A DNA stretch of 24,247 nucleotides from JAFDVL01 sp031398365. Its GTDB lineage: Bacteria > Acidobacteriota > Blastocatellia > RBC074. Positions within the stretch are counted from its first letter, which is position 1. Each line of letters opens with the position of its first letter. Made by a program: the position numbers and the translations under genes. Below, one piece after another: positions 6,865 through 13,564 of this stretch. The stretch is from positions 1 through 24,247 of the forward strand of contig JANNND010000024.1 of assembly GCA_031398365.1 (NCBI GenBank), written 5' to 3'. The notes under the pieces were generated by a model. That model was not told the origin of the DNA and did no database searches. It saw only the letters and a program-made list of their open reading frames with translations.

Positions 6865-9477
6865 CTAATTCTTTTTCTGATGCTGACGAATTTGCTGAAA
6901 TAGCTCGCGGAGCGCAATTGAGCGCACGCCGCGCACAAAATTTTGAGCGCCGATCTCAAACGCGATGCGCCATTGCGCGAACAACACACGATACGCGGTA
7001 AATAAACTATTTTGGGGATCGTAAATATGCGTCGCTTCAGATGTAACGCCATTGAGTTCGATGATTTTGAAATTTTCGCCCCGCGCGAATGCCGCTAAAT
7101 CAGGCACGCGAATATCAAATCGCCCAAAGTAAAATCCATCGTAGCCTTTACTAATGCGGTCAAGCGCGTTTTCCAGCGCCACCGTTTTGAAACGAATGCC
7201 GTCCAGAAATATTGCGCCGCGACAATGCGAACCAATTTCGACCAATTGCACCCGCTCATCTTTGCGCGGCACTTCAAAAACGCGCTCGCCTTGTTTGTCC
7301 AGATAAAATTCCGCCATACAAATTGCGCGTTCATCGGCAAGAATTAATTTTTCCAACGTGCGTTCGCCGTCGCCAATCACAACTGGGAATTTCTTTTCTG
7401 TGATCGAAAAAATATGACCGTTCCCTTCGTTCGGATAACGATAATAAAACACACCGAACTCTTGCCCGCCGATGTATTCCTGCACAATCACATCGCTCGC
7501 GCAGCCCTGAAAATATTGCACCATCTCCGCTTCAGAGCGAATCACCTGCACGCCTTCGCCGCGTTGCCCGACCTCAGGTTTCAGGACAATGGGAAAATCT
7601 AGCTGCTGCCGCGCCATAAAATTTTCAGCTTGCGCTATCCGCGTCGCAACCTCGTGCGCGACAGGAATGAATTCGTAATTGGCGATGAAAGATTTTGCGG
7701 ATGATTGTAAACCTTCTAGAATTTGCACTTTCGATTCGCCGACAAAGCCGCTGGCGGGAATCGCGGGATTGCACGCGGTGAATAACGTCAGGCTGCGATG
7801 CTTGAGCGCGAGATATGCGATGTAGCAAATGACCGGCGGATAAAACGCCCACATCGGCCAGAATTCCCAGCGTGTCAATCGTCGCCATCGGCTCAACAAC
7901 ATGCGTCGTCCGCGCCAGGTGGACAGGCGCAGCAGCAGCTTGATGAGCAAGAGCAGCACGAAGCTGACCAGCAATACGCGCAGCCAAAAATGTTGCTGCC
8001 CAAAGTACACGCGCTGGATGACTTCTTCGCCGAGCCACGCGGACAGGCCGACCAGCAACGGCGTCCACACGGCGCAAGCCAGCGCAAAGTAAAACGTGAA
8101 CCACCAGAATTTTGTGTGCAGCAATCCGGCAGCAAAGTACGTCGGCAAGCGCGCGCCGGGCACGAAGCGGCTGGCAAAAATCACCTTCACGCCTTGTCGC
8201 GCAAACCACGCGGAGCTTTTCTCGACCGCCTTCTCACTCACGAACCACTTGAGCGGCGCGCGTGCGACGGCGGGGCGACCTAAGTAACGACCCGCGAGAT
8301 ACAGCAACATATCGCCGATGAAAATGCCGAGAAAACACGCGATAGTGCCGAACAAAAAATCCACGCGGCCCTGTGCCACCATCACGCCGACGCTGATCGC
8401 GGTCAGGTCTTCGGTGACGAACGTGGCAACGATGATAAGCAATAACAACACCATTGCCGTAACGCCCATCGCTTTGGGCAAGTTGGCGGGATCGAAAGAC
8501 AGTCCGGCTTGCGCAAGACGCGCAGGCTCAGCTTTGGTGCGGGTTTTCGCTTCACCTCGCTCGACGCGTGCGACAAAATCCTGAAGCAACGGCGCGACCG
8601 GCGAATCTTTTCGGAAGACCATAAAATGATCGCTGTCGAGCAAGTGTAATTCGCTTTGCGGGACAAGACGATGATGTTCGATGGCGGCTTGGGCGGGGAC
8701 TAAAAAATCATGCTGCCCGTGAATGAACTGCATCGGGCTATTGTAGTGTTGCAGAATTTCCCGCAGCGGGCGTTGATCCGAATCATAAAAATTGCGCGCA
8801 TATTCGACGCTCATCATTGCGTCATCAAAGAAACCGAAGTGCGGAGTCAGTTCGCGCAATCCCCACAGCCCCGCGAGTTGCGCGCCGTGAATCGCGTGAT
8901 TCAGGTGATACTCGCCGAGCAGTTCCATTTCCTGCACGCCAATTGCCGAAAGCATCGTGATTGAGGCTACACGCTCCGGCGCGATGTCCGCCAGGTTCAA
9001 GGCAACGCCGCCGCCCATACTGAAGCCGACGAAATGCGCGCGTTGGATGTGGCGTTGATCCAGCAACGCCAGCACGTACCGAGCGTGCGCACGGATTGAG
9101 TAATCGGGTACGTCGTGTGTCGAATCCCCGAAGCCCGGCAAATCCGGGGCAATCAAACGATATTGCTCCGCCAACGCGGGCGCGAGCCGCGCGAAATCGC
9201 CGCTCTGACCGGGGCTGCCGTGCAACAGGACGATGGTTGGGCGTGCATCATCTTCGGGGGATTGGAAGCGCTGATAGACAAGTCTGACGGGCTGATTGAC
9301 GACACCATCTCCGTCAATGGCTTGCACCAATGCTTTGTCTCTGGTCTTGATAAAATTCAGACTGCTTGCATATCTGCGCACGAGATGTGAGCTGAGCAGC
9401 AAAGCAACGTAAGCCAGAAAGAACCACAGCCACCAACGGCGGCGGGATTTAATTATTGCTGAAAGAGGAGACGCCAT
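6865..9477 (-). CDS. three-part fusion: alpha/beta hydrolase - DedA/VTT membrane domain - ATP-grasp ligase
   Basis: 870 residues, starting at the ATG at 9477. A longer open frame to 9738 lies inside dinB and is rejected. (1) An arginine-rich start and a helix (about 15-30) anchor an alpha/beta hydrolase (about 65-305) with oxyanion HGSPG (86-90), nucleophile S153 in GFSMGG, D257 and H284. (2) A VTT/DedA (SNARE-associated) domain at about 335-515 has GDMLLYLAGRYLGR (388-401) and the signature SRFVPGAR (436-443). (3) A membrane-proximal segment (about 535-560) leads into an ATP-grasp domain (about 565-845) with K633 in VLKPEVGQRGEG, EYIGGQEFG (667-675) and metal-binding IIELNG (805-810). Topology suggests a periplasmic hydrolase, a lipid-flipping membrane part and a cytoplasmic ligase. 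It follows olsB/plsC-like genes, so an aminolipid substrate is plausible but unproven. Confidence 0.92.
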   Translation of the reverse strand: MASPLSAIIKSRRRWWLWFFLAYVALLLSSHLVRRYASSLNFIKTRDKALVQAIDGDGVVNQPVRLVYQRFQSPEDDARPTIVLLHGSPGQSGDFARLAPALAEQYRLIAPDLPGFGDSTHDVPDYSIRAHARYVLALLDQRHIQRAHFVGFSMGGGVALNLADIAPERVASITMLSAIGVQEMELLGEYHLNHAIHGAQLAGLWGLRELTPHFGFFDDAMMSVEYARNFYDSDQRPLREILQHYNSPMQFIHGQHDFLVPAQAAIEHHRLVPQSELHLLDSDHFMVFRKDSPVAPLLQDFVARVERGEAKTRTKAEPARLAQAGLSFDPANLPKAMGVTAMVLLLLIIVATFVTEDLTAISVGVMVAQGRVDFLFGTIACFLGIFIGDMLLYLAGRYLGRPAVARAPLKWFVSEKAVEKSSAWFARQGVKVIFASRFVPGARLPTYFAAGLLHTKFWWFTFYFALACAVWTPLLVGLSAWLGEEVIQRVYFGQQHFWLRVLLVSFVLLLLIKLLLRLSTWRGRRMLLSRWRRLTRWEFWPMWAFYPPVICYIAYLALKHRSLTLFTACNPAIPASGFVGESKVQILEGLQSSAKSFIANYEFIPVAHEVATRIAQAENFMARQQLDFPIVLKPEVGQRGEGVQVIRSEAEMVQYFQGCASDVIVQEYIGGQEFGVFYYRYPNEGNGHIFSITEKKFPVVIGDGERTLEKLILADERAICMAEFYLDKQGERVFEVPRKDERVQLVEIGSHCRGAIFLDGIRFKTVALENALDRISKGYDGFYFGRFDIRVPDLAAFARGENFKIIELNGVTSEATHIYDPQNSLFTAYRVLFAQWRIAFEIGAQNFVRGVRSIALRELFQQIRQHQKKN

Positions 9478-9503
9478 TAATGGGGGATGATAATGGATTT
9501 CGC

Positions 9504-10079
9504 CTACAATACAATGGACAGTCGGGGCTGCCGCTGCACCAGCTTGCCAAACACATTGCGTACTTTTCGATGTTCCAACGTAGCGGGAGCGACGCCGATG
9601 TCTTCGTTCGGCACAAAGCCTTGCAGCCGCAACATCACCGCAACCAATGCTTGATGATGGACCAAATGGCTGAGCAAAAATTGCAATTCGCGGCGCAGCG
9701 ACGACGTGCTCCAATACGGCGAGTCTTGCTTGACCCACAATCGCGCCTGATCCTCGGCGAACGAGAGTTTCCAGAGCATTTCTGTTGTCATTGTGATGCG
9801 CTCCATCGCGCGCGTGCGGCTTTGTTCGGTAGTTTCGTCGCGCTCGCGCTGGTCGTAATCCACTCTATTATTTTTGACGCCGCTCAGAAAGCATTGATAA
9901 AAGTCGAGGCAATGGCGCAAATGGCTGCCGATGCTGCTGCTAAAGGTCGGCGCATCCACTTTGGTGTAGGTGCGGTCGTCCATTCGTTCGAGCAGCTTCT
10001 GCGCTTCTCTGAGAACTTTGATGTTTTCGGCGATCAGGATTTCAGTGGAAGGATTGATCTGGGCGTCTCCGTATTGCAT
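9504..10079 (-). CDS. DinB/YfiT-like four-helix metal-binding protein
   Basis: A 191-residue protein with a strong ribosome site (GGAGG, five bases before the ATG on the minus strand). The start overlaps the end of the acyltransferase gene by 46 bases. The helical pattern SIGSHLRHCLDFYQCFL (49-65) and LLSHLVHHQALVAVMLRLQG (135-154) fits the DinB superfamily, in which three His, one from helix 2 and two from an HxxxH in the third helix, hold a divalent metal. Candidates are H53 or H56 with H138 and H142. Family members include thiol-dependent transferases (bacillithiol, mycothiol) and many proteins of unknown role. Its place between a PlsC-like gene and the hydrolase-VTT-ATP-grasp fusion suggests a lipid or amine modification role rather than DNA damage. 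The reaction is unknown. Confidence 0.8.
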   Translation of the reverse strand: MQYGDAQINPSTEILIAENIKVLREAQKLLERMDDRTYTKVDAPTFSSSIGSHLRHCLDFYQCFLSGVKNNRVDYDQRERDETTEQSRTRAMERITMTTEMLWKLSFAEDQARLWVKQDSPYWSTSSLRRELQFLLSHLVHHQALVAVMLRLQGFVPNEDIGVAPATLEHRKVRNVFGKLVQRQPRLSIVL

Positions 10080-10858
10080 TCGACCTCCGTAACAGTTGAT
10101 GGCGTAAAAATTGTGGTGACCGCATCGTGCAGCCGTCGCGCTAATTCCTTACGATCTGTTCCTTGCAAAGTTTCTGCGCCAAACTGCAAAGTCGCTTCAA
10201 TCCGCGACAATTGAAACACGCCGAACAAATGCGGCGACAACGTCATCTCGCCCCACCAACAAACGGACAAATGCGCGGGCGGTTCATCGGTCGGCGTGCG
10301 ATAGCTGAGGCTGGCATACACGAGGGGAAAGTTTCCTTGTGCTGCGGGTTCCAACAGGCTCGCTTTGAAAGGCAAAACGGTTGCGCCCGCCGTGCTGGTT
10401 CCTTCTGGAAAAACCACAATGCTTTGCCCGCTCTGCAACGTTTCCGCGATTAACGCATTGACACGCGGAATGTCGTTGGATCGCGCGCGATCAATGAAGA
10501 TTGTATTCATGCTGCGACTGAGCAACCCGAACACCGGCCAGCTTGTAACTTCGCGTTTGGCAATGAACACACAATCTATTTGAGAAGCAAGAACGACGAT
10601 GTCTATGTAACTCAAATGATTGGACACCAGGAAAAACGGTGTCGCAGGTACAATCGCATTCGTCCGCACGTTTATTCCCAACACCTTCACAATTGTTTTC
10701 GCCCAGTTGCGAAAGATGAAATTGCGCCAGTTGCGTTTGGGTTGGGCGAGGAAGGAGACGAAGGGCGTGATGAGCAACCAGAGCAGGTAAAAGCCACTGG
10801 TGGCGAGGCAAAAGGCAAGGGCTTTCCTGATGGTGCGAAGTGCTGGCATGGCTTGCAT
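10034..10858 (-). CDS. 1-acyl-glycerol-3-phosphate acyltransferase family protein (PlsC/OlsA-like)
   Basis: A 274-residue membrane-bound acyltransferase. It has a hydrophobic N-terminal segment (about 11-38), the catalytic NHLSYID (80-86, H81 and D86 forming HX4D) and the acceptor motif FPEGTST (150-156). These enzymes move an acyl chain from acyl-ACP or acyl-CoA to a lysolipid at the inner face of the membrane. Next to an OlsB-like gene the likely job is the second acylation of an aminolipid (OlsA role), though ordinary PlsC activity cannot be excluded. The start may be the ATG at 10858 or the one at 10849; neither has a strong ribosome site, and the leader lies in the heptamer hairpin. The end overlaps dinB by 46 bases. 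Confidence 0.9.
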   Translation of the reverse strand: MQAMPALRTIRKALAFCLATSGFYLLWLLITPFVSFLAQPKRNWRNFIFRNWAKTIVKVLGINVRTNAIVPATPFFLVSNHLSYIDIVVLASQIDCVFIAKREVTSWPVFGLLSRSMNTIFIDRARSNDIPRVNALIAETLQSGQSIVVFPEGTSTAGATVLPFKASLLEPAAQGNFPLVYASLSYRTPTDEPPAHLSVCWWGEMTLSPHLFGVFQLSRIEATLQFGAETLQGTDRKELARRLHDAVTTIFTPSTVTEVECNTETPRSILPLKS

Positions 10859-10861
10859 TCA

Positions 10862-10954
10862 CTGATTCCCGATTCCCGGTCCCTGATCCCTGACCACAAA
10901 ATGCAGATCGTTATTTTGTGGTCAGGGATCGGGAGCCAGGAATCAGGAATCAGG
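10862..10954. repeat. long hairpin built of degenerate 7-bp repeats between olsB-like and plsC-like genes
   Basis: A perfect 18-bp inverted repeat (GATCCCTGACCACAAAAT at 10885-10902 and its complement at 10913-10930) surrounds a 10-base loop. Imperfect pairing extends out to 10862 and 10954, so each arm is about 40 bases. The left arm is a run of 7-base units (TGATTCC, CGATTCC, CGGTCCC, TGATCCC, TGACCAC from 10863), and the right arm is the complementary set. It begins directly after the OlsB stop codon and ends three bases before the plsC ATG, so it occupies the whole gap. It may stabilise the upstream message or lower expression of the downstream gene. Confidence 0.9.
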
Positions 10955-11755
10955 TTATTGGAAGAACATTTGATAGGCCGCCGGACTGAGTTGATGGCAG
11001 TCCATCAGCACGAAATAATCTATCGTTTTGAATTGCCGATCAATCGTGGGCGGCGAGCAAACTTTCGCGCCAAAGCGCAGATAGGTACGAAATAGCTTGG
11101 GGATTTTGGTTTCCAGCAGCGGCGCGTCTTCTTCGCGCTCGCACGCAAACCCCGGTTGTGACGGCACGAAAAACTCAGGATGCAAATGCCCGCCCATTCG
11201 TAATTGCCGTGCGATCTCCCAGCCTTCGCGCGCATCTTGACTCGTCAATGAACAACAGCCAAACACATAGCGTTTGCGTTGTTGCAGCACGTAGGCCGCC
11301 AGCCCTTTCCACAGCAGATACAGCACGTTTGTGTGCCGATTCGCGGGCGCAATGCAGGCGCGCCCCAGCTCCATAGAATTCAAAATAACATCATGCGGCA
11401 GATGCGAAAGATCAAACTCGCCTGCGGAGTAAAAACCATTTGCAGAAGCCGCCATTTCATTTGTTTGTAAGCGATAAGTTCCAATGACATTACCTGTCTC
11501 CGTGTCTTCGACAATCAGGTGATGGCATTGCAGATCATATTCATCCCGGTCGCGTCCGGTGCGAAAGGACGATTGCAAGCCTTCTCCGAGTTCGAGATTG
11601 AAAACCTCAAAGCGTAACTTCAACACCGCGTCTAAATCCCACGCATTTTGGGCAAACCGCAGTAAATAGCGGCCTTCGCGTTGTTCGATCTTCGGCGCCC
11701 GGGAGCGCGAGGCAGTGGTTGTCGTTAGCAAATTAAAGGTTTCAATCAGCGTCAT
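10955..11755 (-). CDS. OlsB-like N-acyltransferase (GNAT fold)
   Basis: A 266-residue protein with a good ribosome site (TAGGAGA) before the ATG. LKLRFEVFNLELGEG (45-59), the acceptor/donor core SMELGRACIAPANRH (127-141) followed by LLWKGLAAYV, and FGCCSL (165-170) match the OlsB/hemolysin-type acyltransferases, which join a 3-hydroxyacyl chain from acyl-ACP to the alpha-amine of ornithine or another amino acid, giving a lyso-aminolipid. The C-terminal part (CSPPTIDRQFKTIDYFVLMD, 233-252) is also typical. With the PlsC-like gene downstream it makes an OlsB/OlsA-like pair. Whether the head group is ornithine, glycine or something else cannot be told. It is the first gene of the minus-strand operon, behind a good candidate promoter. 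Confidence 0.85.
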   Translation of the reverse strand: MTLIETFNLLTTTTASRSRAPKIEQREGRYLLRFAQNAWDLDAVLKLRFEVFNLELGEGLQSSFRTGRDRDEYDLQCHHLIVEDTETGNVIGTYRLQTNEMAASANGFYSAGEFDLSHLPHDVILNSMELGRACIAPANRHTNVLYLLWKGLAAYVLQQRKRYVFGCCSLTSQDAREGWEIARQLRMGGHLHPEFFVPSQPGFACEREEDAPLLETKIPKLFRTYLRFGAKVCSPPTIDRQFKTIDYFVLMDCHQLSPAAYQMFFQ

Positions 11756-11869
11756 GCAATTCTCCTATACACTGCATAAATCGCTTGGAGGTAGATGATT
11801 ATTCCCAACCGCTTGTGAACGGCGGAAAGAATTCACAATTTAGGGGGAATAAAGCAAACGAACGCGATG

Positions 11870-11899
11870 ATTATACCGCTGAGAGTTGTTACGAGTCAC
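11870..11899 (-). promoter_or_regulatory. candidate sigma-70 promoter of the aminolipid operon
   Basis: On the minus strand a perfect TATAAT (complement of 11870-11875) stands 18 bases after GTGACT (complement of 11894-11899, 4 of 6 matches to TTGACA). Transcription would start near 11863, giving a leader of about 108 bases before the olsB-like ATG. The call rests on sequence match alone. Confidence 0.5.
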
Positions 11900-11906
11900 G
11901 TTGGGT

Positions 11907-11928
11907 GCAGTGCTGCTCGCAGTGCTGC
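11907..11928 (+). repeat. 10-bp direct repeat upstream of the GMC gene
   Basis: GCAGTGCTGC occurs at 11907-11916 and again at 11919-11928, a 12-base period. The same stretch is partly symmetric, with GTGCAG at one end and CTGCAC at the other. It lies about 27 bases before the GMC start and close to the divergent promoter, so it could bind a regulator; no evidence beyond position. Confidence 0.5.
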
Positions 11929-11954
11929 ACCAATTCTTTCAGAGGAGTTACCCC

Positions 11955-13517
11955 ATGCAAAACCACTATGACGTCATCATCATCGGCACTGGCGCAGGCG
12001 GCGGCACGCTGGCGCATAAACTCGCGCCATCCGGCAAAAAGATTTTGTTGCTCGAACGCGGCGGCTTTGTGCCGCGCGAAAAAGACAATTGGGAATCTCG
12101 CGCAGTCAACGTCGAAGGCAAATACAACACGAAAGAAATCTGGCACGACAAGAACGGCAACCCACTTCACCCGCACACGAATTATTATGTCGGTGGCAAC
12201 ACGAAGTTTTACGGCGCGGCATTGTTCCGCTTCCGCGAAAAAGATTTTGGCGAATTGCGACATCACGACGGGATGTCTCCCGCGTGGCCGATTTCATATC
12301 AGGAGTTAGAGCCGTATTACACGCAAGCCGAAAATATGTATCACGTTCACGGCACGCGCGGCGAAGACCCGACTGAACCGTGGGCGAGTTCGCCTTATCC
12401 GCACCCAGCCGTCAGCCACGAACCGCGCATGCAACATTTGCACGAAGATTTTGCGCGGCAGGGTTGCCAACCATTTCACGTCCCGCTCGGCATTATGCTG
12501 AAAGAAAAAGACCCGCGTAGTCATTGCATTCGTTGCGCGACCTGCGACGGCTATCCGTGCCTCATCAATGCCAAGGCGGATGCGCACACTTGCGCCGTGG
12601 AGCCTGCGTTGGAATATGAAAACGTCTCGCTACTAACCAATGCGAAAGTCGTCAAGTTAGAAACCAGCGCATCAGGCCGCGAAGTCAGCAAGGTTTGCGT
12701 CGAACGCGACGGCTCGTATGAAGTCTATTCCGCCAACGTCATCGTCGTTTCCGCAGGCGCGATTAACTCCGCTGCGTTGCTCCTGAAATCCGCGAATGAC
12801 AAACACCCGAATGGCCTGGCGAATTCCAGTGACACCGTTGGGCGGCATTATATGGGACACGTGAATTCCGTGATGCTGGCGGTGTCGAAATGTCCGAATC
12901 CGACGGTGTTTCAGAAAACGCTGGCACTGAATGATTTCTATTTCGGCTCGCCCGAATGGGATTTTCCGCTGGGGCATATTTCATTCGTCGGCAAGTTGGA
13001 TGGCGTCGCGCTGTCCGCCGGAGCGCCCGCCATTGCGCCTGGCTTTACACTGGATTTGATGGCAAAACATTCACTAGATTTTTGGCTGACGTCGGAGGAT
13101 TTGCCCGATCCAAACAATCGCGTCACGCTGGATCGCAGTGGTAACCTCGTGCTTGCCTATACGCCCAACAACGTCGCAGCCCACCAACGCTTGCAGGCCA
13201 AATTGCAAAGCCTGATGAAGCAGCAAACCAAATGTGACAGGCACGGCCACGACTGTCATCAGGGTTTGTTTGCACGCAATTTGTTTCTGGCCGAATGTAT
13301 CCCGCTCGCGGGCGTCGCCCACCAAAATGGCACGATTCGCTTTGGCAATGACCCCAAAACTTCTGCGCTCGACCGTAATTGCAAAGCGCATGACATAGAC
13401 AATTTGTACGTGGTGGATGGCAGCTTTTTCTGTTCGAGCGCAGCGGTCAATCCGGCACTGACGATTATGGCGAATGCGTTACGGGTAGGCGAGCATTTGC
13501 TGGCACGTTTGGAGTAA
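11955..13517 (+). CDS. GMC-family FAD oxidoreductase
   Basis: 520 residues, starting at the ATG that follows AGAGGAG (11941-11947). The frame is open further upstream but lacks the family's features there. The FAD-binding start is DVIIIGTGAGGG (6-17) with E35 after beta-2. The isoalloxazine loop is near VGGNTKFYGAALFRF (79-93), and the C-terminal GMC signature is VVDGSFFCSSAAVNPALTIMANALR (486-510), with H456 and N499 as the likely catalytic pair. GMC enzymes oxidise alcohols or sugars, reducing FAD. A cysteine group C191-x2-C194-x2-C197-x4-C202 and a second Cys/His group (C427, H430, H432, C434, H435) are extra. No signal peptide is seen, so it is probably cytoplasmic. The substrate is unknown. 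Confidence 0.93.
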   Translation: MQNHYDVIIIGTGAGGGTLAHKLAPSGKKILLLERGGFVPREKDNWESRAVNVEGKYNTKEIWHDKNGNPLHPHTNYYVGGNTKFYGAALFRFREKDFGELRHHDGMSPAWPISYQELEPYYTQAENMYHVHGTRGEDPTEPWASSPYPHPAVSHEPRMQHLHEDFARQGCQPFHVPLGIMLKEKDPRSHCIRCATCDGYPCLINAKADAHTCAVEPALEYENVSLLTNAKVVKLETSASGREVSKVCVERDGSYEVYSANVIVVSAGAINSAALLLKSANDKHPNGLANSSDTVGRHYMGHVNSVMLAVSKCPNPTVFQKTLALNDFYFGSPEWDFPLGHISFVGKLDGVALSAGAPAIAPGFTLDLMAKHSLDFWLTSEDLPDPNNRVTLDRSGNLVLAYTPNNVAAHQRLQAKLQSLMKQQTKCDRHGHDCHQGLFARNLFLAECIPLAGVAHQNGTIRFGNDPKTSALDRNCKAHDIDNLYVVDGSFFCSSAAVNPALTIMANALRVGEHLLARLE

Positions 13518-13550
13518 AAAAGATCGGGGCAGATACGTGTCTGCCCCGAT
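13516..13550 (-). terminator. intrinsic terminator of the metzincin gene
   Basis: An 11-bp perfect stem (13523-13533 with 13540-13550) closes a 6-base loop. On the minus strand it is followed by C then six T (13521-13516), which is the classical layout for ending transcripts of the metzincin gene. On the + strand the stem follows the GMC stop by five bases but has no T tract, so it would be weaker in that direction. Confidence 0.85.
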
Positions 13551-13564
13551 GTAGTGGAAACCGC

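Noticed and set aside
9478..9738. N-terminal extension of the hydrolase-VTT-ATP-grasp frame by 87 residues
   Set aside because: It overlaps the end of dinB, is low in complexity with no domain, and the hydrophobic anchor of the fusion begins right after the ATG at 9477.
11785..12309. 174-residue + strand open frame overlapping the GMC start
   Set aside because: It overlaps the FAD-binding start of the GMC gene in another frame and has a Ser/Thr/Arg-rich shadow composition.
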